Notes: generated from the sequence alone by a model not told the origin. A stretch of DNA of 64,000 bases from Pseudomonas sp. CCI4.2 (GCF_034350045.1 NZ_CP133781.1:4886501-4950500), one strand, 5' to 3'; shown: positions 7,265 through 16,655, counted from the stretch's first letter. Numbers and translations: made by a program.

Positions 7265-7451
7265 TCTATTTTGTCATGACAATAAGATGGCCAACCTAGG
7301 CTGATCGGCCATTCACTGATCGTCCTGCGTTTGTTGGTGTTTCTTGGCACTGCATTAGCGTTTGCACCATCGCAGTCATGGGCAAATCGCCAGCACAAGC
7401 CTATAGTCTGATTTGTGCGTATAGCGCGTAACTTCAGTCAAAGGGAATTTT

Positions 7452-10115
7452 ATGATTGGCTCCGTGTGGAACAAATGGGATCTTCACCTCCACTCCCCGC
7501 TTACTAACCTGAGTAACAATTTCGGACCATCAAGCCTGCAAGAATACGCGCGGGCTATTAAAAGTGCTGATCTATCACTGATAGGAGTTACTAACTACTT
7601 CTATTTCAAGGAAGACGAACTAGAGCATGTTAGAGCTGCACTCAAAGAAATTGACGCCAAAACTGTCGCTCTTGGGAACGTTGAGTTTAGAATCAATCAA
7701 CCAAATAAAGATGGAGAATGGATCAACATCCATGTTATTTTTTCAGAAACTATAACGACAAAAGCGGTCAACGAACTGTTATCAAAATTTTCAGTGACCA
7801 ACACTACAGTGGACGGGAAAAGCATATGGTGCTCCGAAGAATCATTTAAAACATGCGGTGTAGATGCTGGTGAAATAGTAATAGATCCTAAGGCCTTGAT
7901 AAAACATCTTGACGCCAACCTAGTTGTCGGAAAAGACTACATGATCGCGATGTGCCCAAATGGCTATGGCGGATTCCAACCTGATAGAAAAGAAGGGCGA
8001 TCAGTAGCAGTAGCATTGGAAATTGATAAATTCAGTCATATCATCTTCGGCAGACCGCGAGACCGTAGTTTTTTTCTTCTGACTGATCGGTTTGAAAATG
8101 CAATAGCAAAGCCGGTCTTCAATTGTTCGGACGCTCACGCAATTGGCCAGATAGGAGAAAAATATACATGGGTAAAGGCTAAGCCAAATTTCCAGGGACT
8201 TCGGCAGTCTATTTTTGAACCATCGGACAGAGTTCAGCAAACTGATGATTTCATAGAAAGATCATTTATCAAACCTTACTTTAGAAAAATATCAGTCCAC
8301 GGTAAAATTTTTGACGAGGGAGATATAAGATTTTCAGATCAGGAATTACTGTTAAACCCTAACATGGTCGCGATTATTGGAGGCCGTGGCACAGGTAAAA
8401 GCTTATTGTTAGACGCAGTATTTTCAAGGTTAGGTAATTGCCAAGGCACGGACAGGGTCAGAGGGGTTAACGTTGAAAATCTATCAATTACCCTCAACCA
8501 GGGAGGCGTAGACGGAGCAGACATCGAGTTCGACAACTTAACCGAAGATGCGTATACCTACCTACATGTTTCCCAAGGTAACATACACAGCTATAGTAAA
8601 GACCCTATTTCACTTAGTAACGAAATTAAGCGAATGCTGGGTATACGCTCGATATCGTTTGATCCAGTGATCTCACAAGAGTTGATACAAATATTGGGAA
8701 GCTATAGGGCCTTCGTTGAGTACTGGAACGCCAAAGATGCAAACGGCTCTCCAGTGAATAAGCCGGGTTACCAGAACGCGATAATAGAGAAGAATACACA
8801 GCTGATAAGCACCCTCACAAACCCGCAAAACCAAGCACTGATAGAACGCTACCAAGCAAATTCAAGCATAATAAATGAAAAGAAAGCGTTTACCGGACGA
8901 TCATCTGAAATATTATCAGAGATGACCAGAACAATAGGTAAACTCAATGAACGACTTGTTGAATACAATGGCTATCGGGACACACTTACAAAAGTACCGT
9001 ATATCATAACGGATCAAATCGTATTAGGCATAAATCTAAACAACAGCTCTGCCGACGCTAAAATATTAGAACTTAGCAGAGATAATGAACAAATTCGTGC
9101 TGAGTTCGCCAAGCAAGGCATAAATCAAGACATATCATCTCTACTCCATAAAATTACCGAATATCAATATGCAATTAATATCGCCAAAGATAAGCTTACT
9201 GAAATAGACACGAAAACGAAAGAATACCACAAGTATGTAACCCGACGAGGCGAGTTGGGAGGGGAATATAATTCTTATATTGAAAACATGCGACTAGATG
9301 TGGATAAAGCATTTGGTCAACTCCAGCAGCCAAACCCCGAATGGAATGATGAACAAAATGGTTTGGTACAGCACATATTGAAAGACATCAATATAATTGG
9401 AACCACAATATTTGATATTGTTAAATTTTATACCGGATTGGAACGCTGTATAAATAGAGGGAAATTTAGAGGTTCCGCTGAAAAAACAACAACAGAGAAA
9501 TTGGAGTCGACTTTTTGCGTACGAAATAAAGACGATTTTTTCAGGTTGCTGGCCGGACAAAAAATCATCAACATTGATGAAACCCTTATATCAATTGAAG
9601 AGTTTTTTTGGAAAGATGAGTATTTCAATCAGGGGGGAAGATACGAACTCATAAACTTTTTATTCTCCCCTGAGAGCATGAAGCTATTTTTATACGTCAA
9701 CGCAGAATTCACATATAAGGCAAAACCCGTCAATAAACTGTCTGTAGGCCAGCGCGGTACATTTTACGTATGTCTGAAGCTGGCCACAGATCCTTTTGGC
9801 AGTCCGTTTATCTTTGATCAACCCGAAGATGATTTAGATAACGAATTCATAGTTACACAACTCGTACCTCTTTTTAATACCATAAAAAAATATCGACAAG
9901 TAATTATTGTCACACATAACGCAAACCTAGTTGTAAATTCGGATGCCGAGCAGGTGATTGTAGCCGACAACGATGGGGAGATCATTACATATAGCTCGGG
10001 CGCTTTAGAGGACGGAGATGTCAGGAGCGGTAAAGGCGTGAAAGCCAAGGTTTGCTCTATATTGGAGGGTGGACATACAGCGTTTGAACGCAGAGAAAAA
10101 AAATACGGAATCTAA
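7452..10115 (+). CDS. PHP-domain / SMC-like ATPase (TrlF-like), candidate defence protein
   Basis: An 887-residue protein with two parts. Residues 1 to about 280 form a PHP-type metal-dependent phosphoesterase domain, with DLHLHS at 10-15, a middle Glu in NVEFRIN, and NCSDAHAIGQIGEKYTWVK near 225-245. The second PHP motif, normally T-D-H, reads VTNYFYF, so part of the metal site may be altered. An ABC/SMC-type ATPase follows. Walker A is GGRGTGKS at 310-317, a helical and coiled-coil middle spans about 430-680, the signature is LSVGQRGTFYVCLKLA, Walker B is FIFDQPEDDLDN at about 786-797, and the switch is VIIVTHNANL. This design matches proteins annotated as TrlF-family AAA-like ATPases. It is monocistronic, AT-richer than the core genes, and sits in island cargo. 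An anti-phage nuclease role is inference. Confidence 0.8.
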   Translation: MIGSVWNKWDLHLHSPLTNLSNNFGPSSLQEYARAIKSADLSLIGVTNYFYFKEDELEHVRAALKEIDAKTVALGNVEFRINQPNKDGEWINIHVIFSETITTKAVNELLSKFSVTNTTVDGKSIWCSEESFKTCGVDAGEIVIDPKALIKHLDANLVVGKDYMIAMCPNGYGGFQPDRKEGRSVAVALEIDKFSHIIFGRPRDRSFFLLTDRFENAIAKPVFNCSDAHAIGQIGEKYTWVKAKPNFQGLRQSIFEPSDRVQQTDDFIERSFIKPYFRKISVHGKIFDEGDIRFSDQELLLNPNMVAIIGGRGTGKSLLLDAVFSRLGNCQGTDRVRGVNVENLSITLNQGGVDGADIEFDNLTEDAYTYLHVSQGNIHSYSKDPISLSNEIKRMLGIRSISFDPVISQELIQILGSYRAFVEYWNAKDANGSPVNKPGYQNAIIEKNTQLISTLTNPQNQALIERYQANSSIINEKKAFTGRSSEILSEMTRTIGKLNERLVEYNGYRDTLTKVPYIITDQIVLGINLNNSSADAKILELSRDNEQIRAEFAKQGINQDISSLLHKITEYQYAINIAKDKLTEIDTKTKEYHKYVTRRGELGGEYNSYIENMRLDVDKAFGQLQQPNPEWNDEQNGLVQHILKDINIIGTTIFDIVKFYTGLERCINRGKFRGSAEKTTTEKLESTFCVRNKDDFFRLLAGQKIINIDETLISIEEFFWKDEYFNQGGRYELINFLFSPESMKLFLYVNAEFTYKAKPVNKLSVGQRGTFYVCLKLATDPFGSPFIFDQPEDDLDNEFIVTQLVPLFNTIKKYRQVIIVTHNANLVVNSDAEQVIVADNDGEIITYSSGALEDGDVRSGKGVKAKVCSILEGGHTAFERREKKYGI

Positions 10116-10271
10116 ACAACTCTAGAGTCTGGAGGAAAGGGTAAGTTTGTTTTTTGGTGATCCTAGTCGCGGGGGCTTTTCGTTTACGGTCGATCTTTGA
10201 TTGTAGCAATTGCCCCCATGATCCGATTCTGATCTAACGAATGAGCTCTCTTCCGTATTTGTTCTGAAAAC

Positions 10272-10324
10272 GCCGCTTTCCAAGCTGATGCCTAGGGTTC
10301 GATTCCCTTCCTTCACCCGCTCCA
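10272..10324 (+). pseudogene. tRNA-Gly(UCC) 3'-end-like fragment
   Basis: The bases CGCTTTCCAAGCTGATG, then GGGTTCGATTCCC and CACCCGCTCCA, resemble the anticodon arm (TCC), T arm and CCA end of bacterial tRNA-Gly. The 5' half is absent, the left half of the anticodon stem is imperfect, and a CCTT insertion separates T arm and acceptor, so it cannot be a working tRNA. Such 3' fragments are normally left where a tRNA-specific element integrated. Confidence 0.65.
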
Positions 10325-11566
10325 ATAAATTCAAGGCCTTCGGCGCAGTCGACGGACTTCCTATCGCGTCTGGTGACAGTTTCAGTGACAGTTTTCAAGA
10401 GTCCACCCTCCCCCATGCTTACCGCCAGCAAGCTGCAGGGTCCAACCTTGAGAGCCTCGCCCGTCAGACAGAGCACCGCCAGCCCGAGATGATTTTTCAG
10501 GTTGCGGTTTAAAGTGAGTATTAAAGGTATTTATTTTCTTCTCTACTCTACAGGCCTTATAAACCAGGGTTTCCAGAGCGTTCGACCACTCTCTTTTTTC
10601 CGCCTCCCAGACTATTTATGGGGCTATCAGGAGAGCTATTTTCAAATATAGTTAAACTGATGATTTATATAGTTTTTTTATTTTAATACCTTGGAAAATA
10701 GTCCACCTGTCCACATAATCGCCACGTACAAAAGCCCCGGATAACGTGGCCTCCAGGGAATTTATCTATCGTTTCCGTGGGGGGTGGCGAAAAATAGCCA
10801 CTTTCGAAGGCCACCTGAAAACATCGCTTCAAATAGGTGTTCTCGATCTGCTTCCGAATGTTCATCACACGTTGTGAAACCAGTTCAGAGTGAAAAGCGC
10901 CAATACACCGCGAACCCACGCCGTGCCCGGCCTTTGGCGCTTTCAATGCCCTCTAGGCAAATATTAATCTGCGCTGAATAGATCGTGTGCAATTTTGAAA
11001 AAGACACTGAAACTCGTGTTTTAGTTGTTTTCGCCCAATGAAAGCGGGACTTACGCCTCCGGCTTGCCTTCGCCACCGAGCTCGCGTAGTGCAACCGCAT
11101 TGCATTTCTTTGCAGAACCTTTCAAAGAATGCAAAACGGCCCAGACCCGCAAGGCCCGCAGCGGGCTTGGCCGAGCGGAGGGTTTGCATAACTCAAATGT
11201 TTGCACAAAAAAATTGTACAAGGCCCGTCGGCGGGAGGGGGACAGTGCATTTCTAGCCCAATTTTTTCTCTTCGCAAATATTTGCATTTGAATTCGCGCA
11301 GACGTTCGTGCATTTTCCTCTCGGATCTTATCTGGCTGATGCACGCTTCAGGACGTAGGCTGCGCATCTACAGCCAGAGTCCATGATTAAGGGGACAATC
11401 ACGCACTCGACAGAGCGATGTCAAAGCGCTATCTTTTGTGTAGATGATTACTTGAGCGCGTTTGGCGGGTCCACGAGTCCCTAATCTAAGTCTGGCTTAC
11501 AAGGTAGTTTTAGTGCAATTAATTATAAAAGAACGTTCCCGAACTACTGCTAGCAGGGATGACGAA
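10325..11566. other. Long non-coding stretch with TTTGCA-type repeats and a palindrome
   Basis: About 1.2 kb without a convincing gene. From 11000 to 11300 there is a cluster of TGCA-containing words (TTTGCAG, TTTGCATAA, TTTGCACAA, ATTTGCATT) and a perfect 12-bp palindrome GCAAATATTTGC at 11274-11285. A/T-rich and G/C-rich blocks alternate. The short open frames here overlap each other on both strands and have low-complexity composition. It could be a decayed replication or transfer region, or regulatory DNA for the next gene; no call is safe. Confidence 0.4.
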
Positions 11567-13510
11567 ATGAGTAACGCAGTAGCACTCTGCAGTCTGGCGA
11601 TGCTAAACGTGAGCATCAACACCGGCGGCGATTATTTAGAGTATCTCAGACCCTATATTCTAGACGTCTTGGTTAACGATCCTCCAGAGCTGATAACTGA
11701 TGCAAGTGTCGCAGAAAAGTTGCTAGCTAGATGCGGCCTAAAGATTCCTTCCCGGACTGTCCAAATAATTCTGCAGAGACTCGCCAAAGAGCGTTTGCTT
11801 GTAAAAGAATCTGGCGTATTTGTTGTTAGCAGTGAACTGCCCCCTAGCGATTTATCGGCTGCCAGGGCGAATGCTAGCCGACATATTACACTAATAGTAA
11901 ATGAGCTTATCGGATTTGCCCATAGCAACTCCAACCGCATATTGTCTGAAGAGTCAGCCACTGAAAGCTTAGTATATTTTCTGTCTCAATTTTCTATACC
12001 ATGTTTGAAATCCTATCTTCGAGGCACAACACTACCGGAAATCAGATCAGGTGCCGACTGGCAAATTTCATTAGTTGGCCACTTCGTAACAGCCCTTCAG
12101 GCACAACCAAACTTACTAGATTCTTTTATGATGTTAATGCATGGGCACATGCTGGCGAATGCGCTACTGTGTCCTGATTTGGATTCAGTGACTGATTCAT
12201 ACGCGGGCGTCGTATTCTATTTCGACACACCTCTATTGATTAGGCTACTCGGGTTAGACGGGGAACGAGAGGAGCAAGCAATCAAAGAGATTGTCGCCTT
12301 AGTGCAAAGACTGGAAGGACAAGTTCGCTACTTCTCCCATACCTACGACGAGCTAACTACGGCTATAAAGATATCAGCAGACTTCATTGATTCCTATAAA
12401 GGTCGAGGAACTATCGTCGGGGAAGCTAAGAAATCAGGCAAGCAAAAATCAGATTTAATCATGATCGCCAGCAGGGCAGCTGAATTGCTGGAACTCCAAG
12501 ATATAAAGGTTGTGTCGACTCCCTCGTACGGTAAAGAAAATCATAAATTTGAAATATCAGAAGAAGCTTTTTCGGCGGTCTTGTGTGAAGAGATAGAATA
12601 TAATAATCCTCGAGCCAAAGATTACGACATAAGGTCAGTCCGGAGTATATATGTACTTAGACGGGATACGTCGCCTGTATCGGTAGAGAAAGCTAAAGCA
12701 GTTTTAGTGACAAGTAATAGTTCATTGTCTAAAGCAGCGTATGAATATGGAAAAAGCTTTCAAACTTCCCGTGAAGTTTCGACCGTTATAACTGACTTCA
12801 GCCTGGCCAATACGGCATGGCTTAAAGCTCCGCAAGGCGCCCCTGCCTTACCCAAAAAAGAAATATTGGCGTTTGCTTACGCGGCTGCGCGCCCGACTAA
12901 AGATTTTTGGGACAAGGTTCTGATAGAAGCAGAAAAATTAGAGAGCAGTGGAAAAATAACACCAAGAGAGCACCAACTTATCCGAAGTAGCTATAGCGTG
13001 CAAACCGAGCTCACTAGACTTACACTCGGAGTTGAGGCAGCACTGACAGACGAAGGTATCACTGCAACCCTTGCACGAATCTCGGATGAGATTCGTAAAG
13101 AAGAGCTAGTTCAGAAGAACATAGTTAACGAAAAACTTGAGCAAGCGAACAGTAAGCTCGAGATGCTTACTGGAAATCTCGACCTGGTGAGGCAAACCAT
13201 CTATTGGAGTAGTAAATCTAGAGCATCCTTGGAAGGAAGTATTCTCTCTCTAAGTATTTGGACGGGCCAAGCGCTAGTTGCCATTTTCGGATGTTTAAAT
13301 TTAAAGGATGATACTTCATTAGGATGGTTGATTATTTGTTTGGCAGCAATTAGCGGAGGGCTTAGGGTAGCCGGTACACATTGGGATATTAAACCAGTCA
13401 ATATCAAACCCCGCTATATCAACTGGAGGTTGAGCAAGCTATACGAGAGGCGTCTGACCAACGTAGGGCTACCGTTCGACGTGGCTCACGAAGAAACCAT
13501 CAGGAAGTGA
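11567..13510 (+). CDS. PIN-like nuclease with C-terminal coiled coil and membrane hairpin, candidate defence effector
   Basis: A 647-residue protein from the ATG at 11567, which has AGGGA nine bases upstream; the frame itself extends to a TTG at 11462. Residues 40-110 look like a winged-helix segment (SVAEKLLARCGLKIPSRTVQ). A PIN-like domain follows: GVVFYFDTPLLIRLL near 220 (strand plus Asp), THTYDEL-like SHTYDELTTAI near 262, SDLIMIASRAAEL near 296 and KAVLVTSNSSLSKAA near 380. This spacing of acidic residues fits PIN nucleases. The end has a coiled coil (about 500-570) and two membrane helices (ILSLSIWTGQALVAIFGCL and LGWLIICLAAISGGL) before a basic tail. I know no named family. It sits alone in prophage cargo and is AT-rich. 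A membrane-tethered RNase used in defence is inference. Confidence 0.6.
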   Translation: MSNAVALCSLAMLNVSINTGGDYLEYLRPYILDVLVNDPPELITDASVAEKLLARCGLKIPSRTVQIILQRLAKERLLVKESGVFVVSSELPPSDLSAARANASRHITLIVNELIGFAHSNSNRILSEESATESLVYFLSQFSIPCLKSYLRGTTLPEIRSGADWQISLVGHFVTALQAQPNLLDSFMMLMHGHMLANALLCPDLDSVTDSYAGVVFYFDTPLLIRLLGLDGEREEQAIKEIVALVQRLEGQVRYFSHTYDELTTAIKISADFIDSYKGRGTIVGEAKKSGKQKSDLIMIASRAAELLELQDIKVVSTPSYGKENHKFEISEEAFSAVLCEEIEYNNPRAKDYDIRSVRSIYVLRRDTSPVSVEKAKAVLVTSNSSLSKAAYEYGKSFQTSREVSTVITDFSLANTAWLKAPQGAPALPKKEILAFAYAAARPTKDFWDKVLIEAEKLESSGKITPREHQLIRSSYSVQTELTRLTLGVEAALTDEGITATLARISDEIRKEELVQKNIVNEKLEQANSKLEMLTGNLDLVRQTIYWSSKSRASLEGSILSLSIWTGQALVAIFGCLNLKDDTSLGWLIICLAAISGGLRVAGTHWDIKPVNIKPRYINWRLSKLYERRLTNVGLPFDVAHEETIRK

Positions 13511-14461
13511 CGGTTTAACGTATCAAACCGGAGTGATCCAAAAATGACCTTCGGGCAGTCGAAATTGGTCGGGACTGAAGTGAATAAGGAACAAACTCGC
13601 AAATTCCGCATCGGCAACCAACGACGAATTGAGCTGTACGCAAATAGCGCTTAGCAAATCGAAAGCGGTTGAAATGTTGCAACCCTATTCGAAGAACCAC
13701 GCGAACGCCGCGTTGGGCGAGGGCTGGAAGCCTTTTGGCTTTACCTCCGGAACCAATGGCGTAATCTAGGTATTCCGTAAGGCGGCGCCTGAGCCTAAAA
13801 TGGCAAAGACATTGAGCATCCGCTTTCCGAGCTGATGGGTTACGTCACAAACAAAAAAAGGCGAGGGTTAAGGCATGAGCGGTCAGGACGAAGTAAAGTC
13901 TCGATCCAATAAAGCTATGCAGGATTGGGTGGACGGCTGGTGGTTGCGAATCGACGGTCGGTTGCGTGTCTGACTTGCAGCGTTGCGCAACCGGTAAGCG
14001 AAAGCTTGGTACCATTTCAGCATCTACCTATTTGCTCACGAACAAGTAGATTCGCCCAACACCCATGGCGCGACTTGGCCAACTGTCTCAGCGGGTAAGC
14101 CCCGAAACTATGGCGCAACTAATTTATAACGGCCTGTCGACTTGTTGGTTCAGCGAGGCAAAGTCAGACGGAGACAATTGGATTGATAGTGCAGTTTTCA
14201 TTAACCCTCAGCCGATCACGCCCTTTATTTTAATCCGGACTTTACCCTAACGAGTGACTATCACGCAGTTTTCAGTCTCGCTGACGGGCTGCTTTTATAT
14301 TAAGGATGTGGAGATTTCAGCCCATGCGATACCCGACTCTTTCAAGGATACAAAGATTTCGCAAAAACTGAACAGCCTCCATGCCCCCAACAACGCCTAA
14401 ACATGAGCGAGTTGCACGCCTACAAAATACTAATTGCGCAGCTTTGACAGCTTCTCTCGGG
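13511..14461. other. Gene-poor stretch with small remnants
   Basis: About 950 bases at the cargo/prophage boundary. Around 13650-13795 an open frame without a start reads NHANAALGEGWKPFGFTSG and, after a TAG, VFRKAAPEPK, which has the look of a small DUF1737/DUF4177-type domain broken by a stop. A 32-codon frame begins at 13875 and a 61-codon frame at 14065; neither has a recognisable family or a strong ribosome-binding site. At 13821 the words CGCTTTCCGAGCTGATG echo the tRNA-Gly fragment at 10274. Confidence 0.35.
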
Positions 14462-15433
14462 CTAAGAAGAAATTTTTTGCAGCGTTGTAACTAAGCGAAT
14501 GGCCGCTTCTGAATTCGCCATAAACTGTGCTGCAGTATCTGGTGGTGGGGTAATCGCATGTGTGTGCGCAGCCAGTTGCGTATTCATCTGTCCGATCAAC
14601 TCCATCAAGTCGCCCAAAAGCTGCAGCACATTGATATCCTCCGACCCTATCCACGTTTTTGGCGCAATTAGTCGCTGGCTGACTGCGGTCATACTATTCC
14701 GCAACCCCTGAATTCGCTCCTGCATGTCGCCACCAATTGCGGCATTGTGCGTCTGCCCCACCACCAGATTCAGGTCACGCCCCGTGGCCAGATGCAAGTC
14801 GTCCACCGCGCCCAGACTGGCCGAGCCCCCCGACAACAGCTTTAATGCGCCCAGCGCTTCAACGGTCTTACTGCCCCCCACTGATTCGATGCTGTGATCG
14901 TCCGTGGTGATTTGGCTGCTTTGGTAGCGCTCGTTGTTGCCTAGGGCATGCACCTCGCGCTCGCTGGCTCGGTCGGTGATTTTGGCATCGGTTTGCCGGG
15001 TCCAGTTGCCTTCGGCGTCGGCGCGCTGCTGGACAGCTTCGCAGTGCTGCCATAACTGATCGCCCCTAGGCACTTTGGGCAGGCTCAACCCATGTGGCAG
15101 GATCTGCACTATGAACGGCTTGCTGGGTAGCCCGTAGGCAAAGCTCACCACCACCGTGGTGCCTTCGTGCGGAAACCCAAAAAAGCCCGCTTCTTCACCG
15201 CCCGCTGGCACCGGCAACGCTACGCCCAGCAGCGGCGGCAAACTTTGATCCGGCTTATCGTCCGGTCCCAGCACCTGCAAGTCCACCGCATAGCGTGGCC
15301 GAAAGTCATCACACAGGCCGCTGTCCGCTGGCGGATCGGCCACCCCAATCACGGTGGCAAAGCGCGGCAGGTGGTAGTTTCCGGTCAGTTCCGGAAAGCG
15401 GCGTTCAATGATGCGGGTTACGGTCTGTTCCAT
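14462..15433 (-). CDS. V: Phage baseplate spike protein (gpV-like)
   Basis: A 323-residue puncturing/spike protein at the tip of a contractile tail. The N-terminal half has the OB-fold style of gpV and gp45 proteins (YAVDLQVLGPDDK, PVPAGGEEAGFFGFPHEGTTVVVSF). The middle carries short beta-helix-like repeats (GSKTVEALGALKLLSGGSA, DLHLATGRDLNLVVGQTH). The C-terminal part is a helical region ending with a His- and Pro-containing tip (AAHTHAITPPPDTAAQ). It is the last gene of the leftward tail operon and overlaps the hub gene by 16 bases. It is longer than P2 gpV and closer in design to Mu gp45-type spikes. The cargo begins just downstream. Confidence 0.78.
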   Translation of the reverse strand: MEQTVTRIIERRFPELTGNYHLPRFATVIGVADPPADSGLCDDFRPRYAVDLQVLGPDDKPDQSLPPLLGVALPVPAGGEEAGFFGFPHEGTTVVVSFAYGLPSKPFIVQILPHGLSLPKVPRGDQLWQHCEAVQQRADAEGNWTRQTDAKITDRASEREVHALGNNERYQSSQITTDDHSIESVGGSKTVEALGALKLLSGGSASLGAVDDLHLATGRDLNLVVGQTHNAAIGGDMQERIQGLRNSMTAVSQRLIAPKTWIGSEDINVLQLLGDLMELIGQMNTQLAAHTHAITPPPDTAAQFMANSEAAIRLVTTLQKISS

Positions 15434-16110
15434 GTCAGCGACATCTCCGTGCCGGCGAGGATCACGGACGTGACCCGTTCGCCTTGGTTAAGGGTGGCAC
15501 CCGGCCGCAAACCCGGAAGGGCGGCGACCGTGGCGCTGTGATTCTGGTAGTTGTCCAGCAGCTCGGGCGGTAACTGCAGGGGCGATTTGCTGCCCCAGAA
15601 GCTGTCGGTCCAGCTGCCCACGAACACCTGGCCATCGCCCTGCTGCTGCCAGACAAAATCCGGAATACCAAACACCTGCGCCAGGCTGTCCATGGTCTGG
15701 ATCCCAGCGGCCAGCGAATAAAAATACGGTGTCTTGGTAGTTGCGTAGGTTTTTTGTTCCGGCACCCGAAAGGTCAGCCCGGTCTTTTTCGACACTTCGA
15801 TCAATACTTCGCTGAGGTTCACATGGCGCAGTCCCATGGGCAGCGGATGGGTGAGGATCGCGGATACTTCGCGGCACAACAGCACCCGCTCGCGGTTGTT
15901 GGGTGCCGTGCAGCGCTCCACGTAGCCGACAAAATGACGCTGCAGGGGTTTGTCGTTGTAGCCCAGGTCCAGCGTCACCAGCCCTTTGAGCGTGGCGTCG
16001 GCCTTGACCACAAAGCTGGCTCGCCCGGGGCTGCGCAAGTCTAGGCGCACCTCGTCGCTGACCAAGTCATAGGGGGTGCCGTCAACGGTCAAGACCTTGT
16101 GTAATTTCAT
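15418..16110 (-). CDS. Phage baseplate hub protein (gpD/gp27-like)
   Basis: A 230-residue protein placed directly before the spike gene, where contractile phages encode the hub that holds the spike. Features are an N-terminal DLRSPGRASFVVKADATLKG and RHFVGYVERC segment typical of the hub's first beta domain, and a middle helix with NLSEVLIEVSKKTGLTFRVP, as in gpD and gp44 relatives. It is shorter than P2 gpD. The assignment rests on gene order and this general design. Its start overlaps the upstream gene by four bases, so the pair is translationally coupled. Confidence 0.65.
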   Translation of the reverse strand: MKLHKVLTVDGTPYDLVSDEVRLDLRSPGRASFVVKADATLKGLVTLDLGYNDKPLQRHFVGYVERCTAPNNRERVLLCREVSAILTHPLPMGLRHVNLSEVLIEVSKKTGLTFRVPEQKTYATTKTPYFYSLAAGIQTMDSLAQVFGIPDFVWQQQGDGQVFVGSWTDSFWGSKSPLQLPPELLDNYQNHSATVAALPGLRPGATLNQGERVTSVILAGTEMSLTWNRP

Positions 16111-16655
16111 GTCGGGGGCCCCAGGTAGTCATCCATGCGTTTCAGGATCCCTTCAAAGCCGCTCAATGGCGGGTCACCGGAGGCGGCGTGTTCACCGGCC
16201 ACCGAGGAATCGACAATTACCGTTCCTGGGCCACCCTGCTGCTGCACGGGGTTGTTGGGGCGGCGCATTTCCACCCGCTCCGGGTTGGAGAGTTTTTCAG
16301 TCAGGGTAAAATTCACTCGCCACGCGGCCATGGTCTCGTCTTCGCGGGTGCTCAACGTGTCGCTGAATTGCACCTGGCGCATGCCAAAAGCCTGCGCCGT
16401 GTCGTTGACCAGGCGGTACGTCTTGAGCTGGCCACCGGCTTCGGTCGCTTCCACCAGGCGCAACAGTTCGCCCAGGTGCAGGCTGTCGCGGTAGGGAATC
16501 AACAACGAGACCGACAAGGTCTTGGGCTTGAACCCTTGGTGTGCGCTGTCGGTGTTGCTGGTCTGGCCTGACAAGTCACCGCTTTCGATGCGCAGGTTGG
16601 CCACCACTTTGAGCGATTTGCCGTTGACCTTCTGCCCATCGAGCAGCAACGTCAT
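16107..16655 (-). CDS. Phage tail/baseplate protein of unknown role
   Basis: A 182-residue protein starting MTLLLDGQKVNGKSLKVVAN. The frame is open further upstream to 16730, but that part overlaps the previous gene by nearly 80 bases and looks like chance. Residues about 60-90 (SLLIPYRDSLHLGELLRLVE) and 118-140 (DETMAAWRVNFTLTEKLSNP) resemble baseplate proteins that precede the hub in HP1-like phages. A proline- and glycine-rich C-terminus follows. It overlaps its neighbours by about four bases on each side. The exact role is unknown. Confidence 0.55.
   Translation of the reverse strand: MTLLLDGQKVNGKSLKVVANLRIESGDLSGQTSNTDSAHQGFKPKTLSVSLLIPYRDSLHLGELLRLVEATEAGGQLKTYRLVNDTAQAFGMRQVQFSDTLSTREDETMAAWRVNFTLTEKLSNPERVEMRRPNNPVQQQGGPGTVIVDSSVAGEHAASGDPPLSGFEGILKRMDDYLGPPT

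Larger units (their letters stand above)
6656..7280. repeat. 625-bp direct repeat, copy 2 (BrnTA module)
   Basis: Second copy of the segment at 5109-5733, same orientation. Beyond 7280 a three-base deletion and other small differences appear, so the two copies were probably acquired in separate, related elements. Confidence 0.9.

Noticed and set aside
13821..13839. Second tRNA-Gly-like att site
   Set aside because: Only about 17 bases resemble the fragment at 10274 and neither T arm nor CCA end follows; kept only as a hint in the findings, not as a feature.
13640..13973. Small DUF1737/DUF4177-like gene and a 32-codon ORF (13875)
   Set aside because: The first has no start and an internal TAG; the second is too short and has no family. 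Noted under the 13511-14461 entry only.
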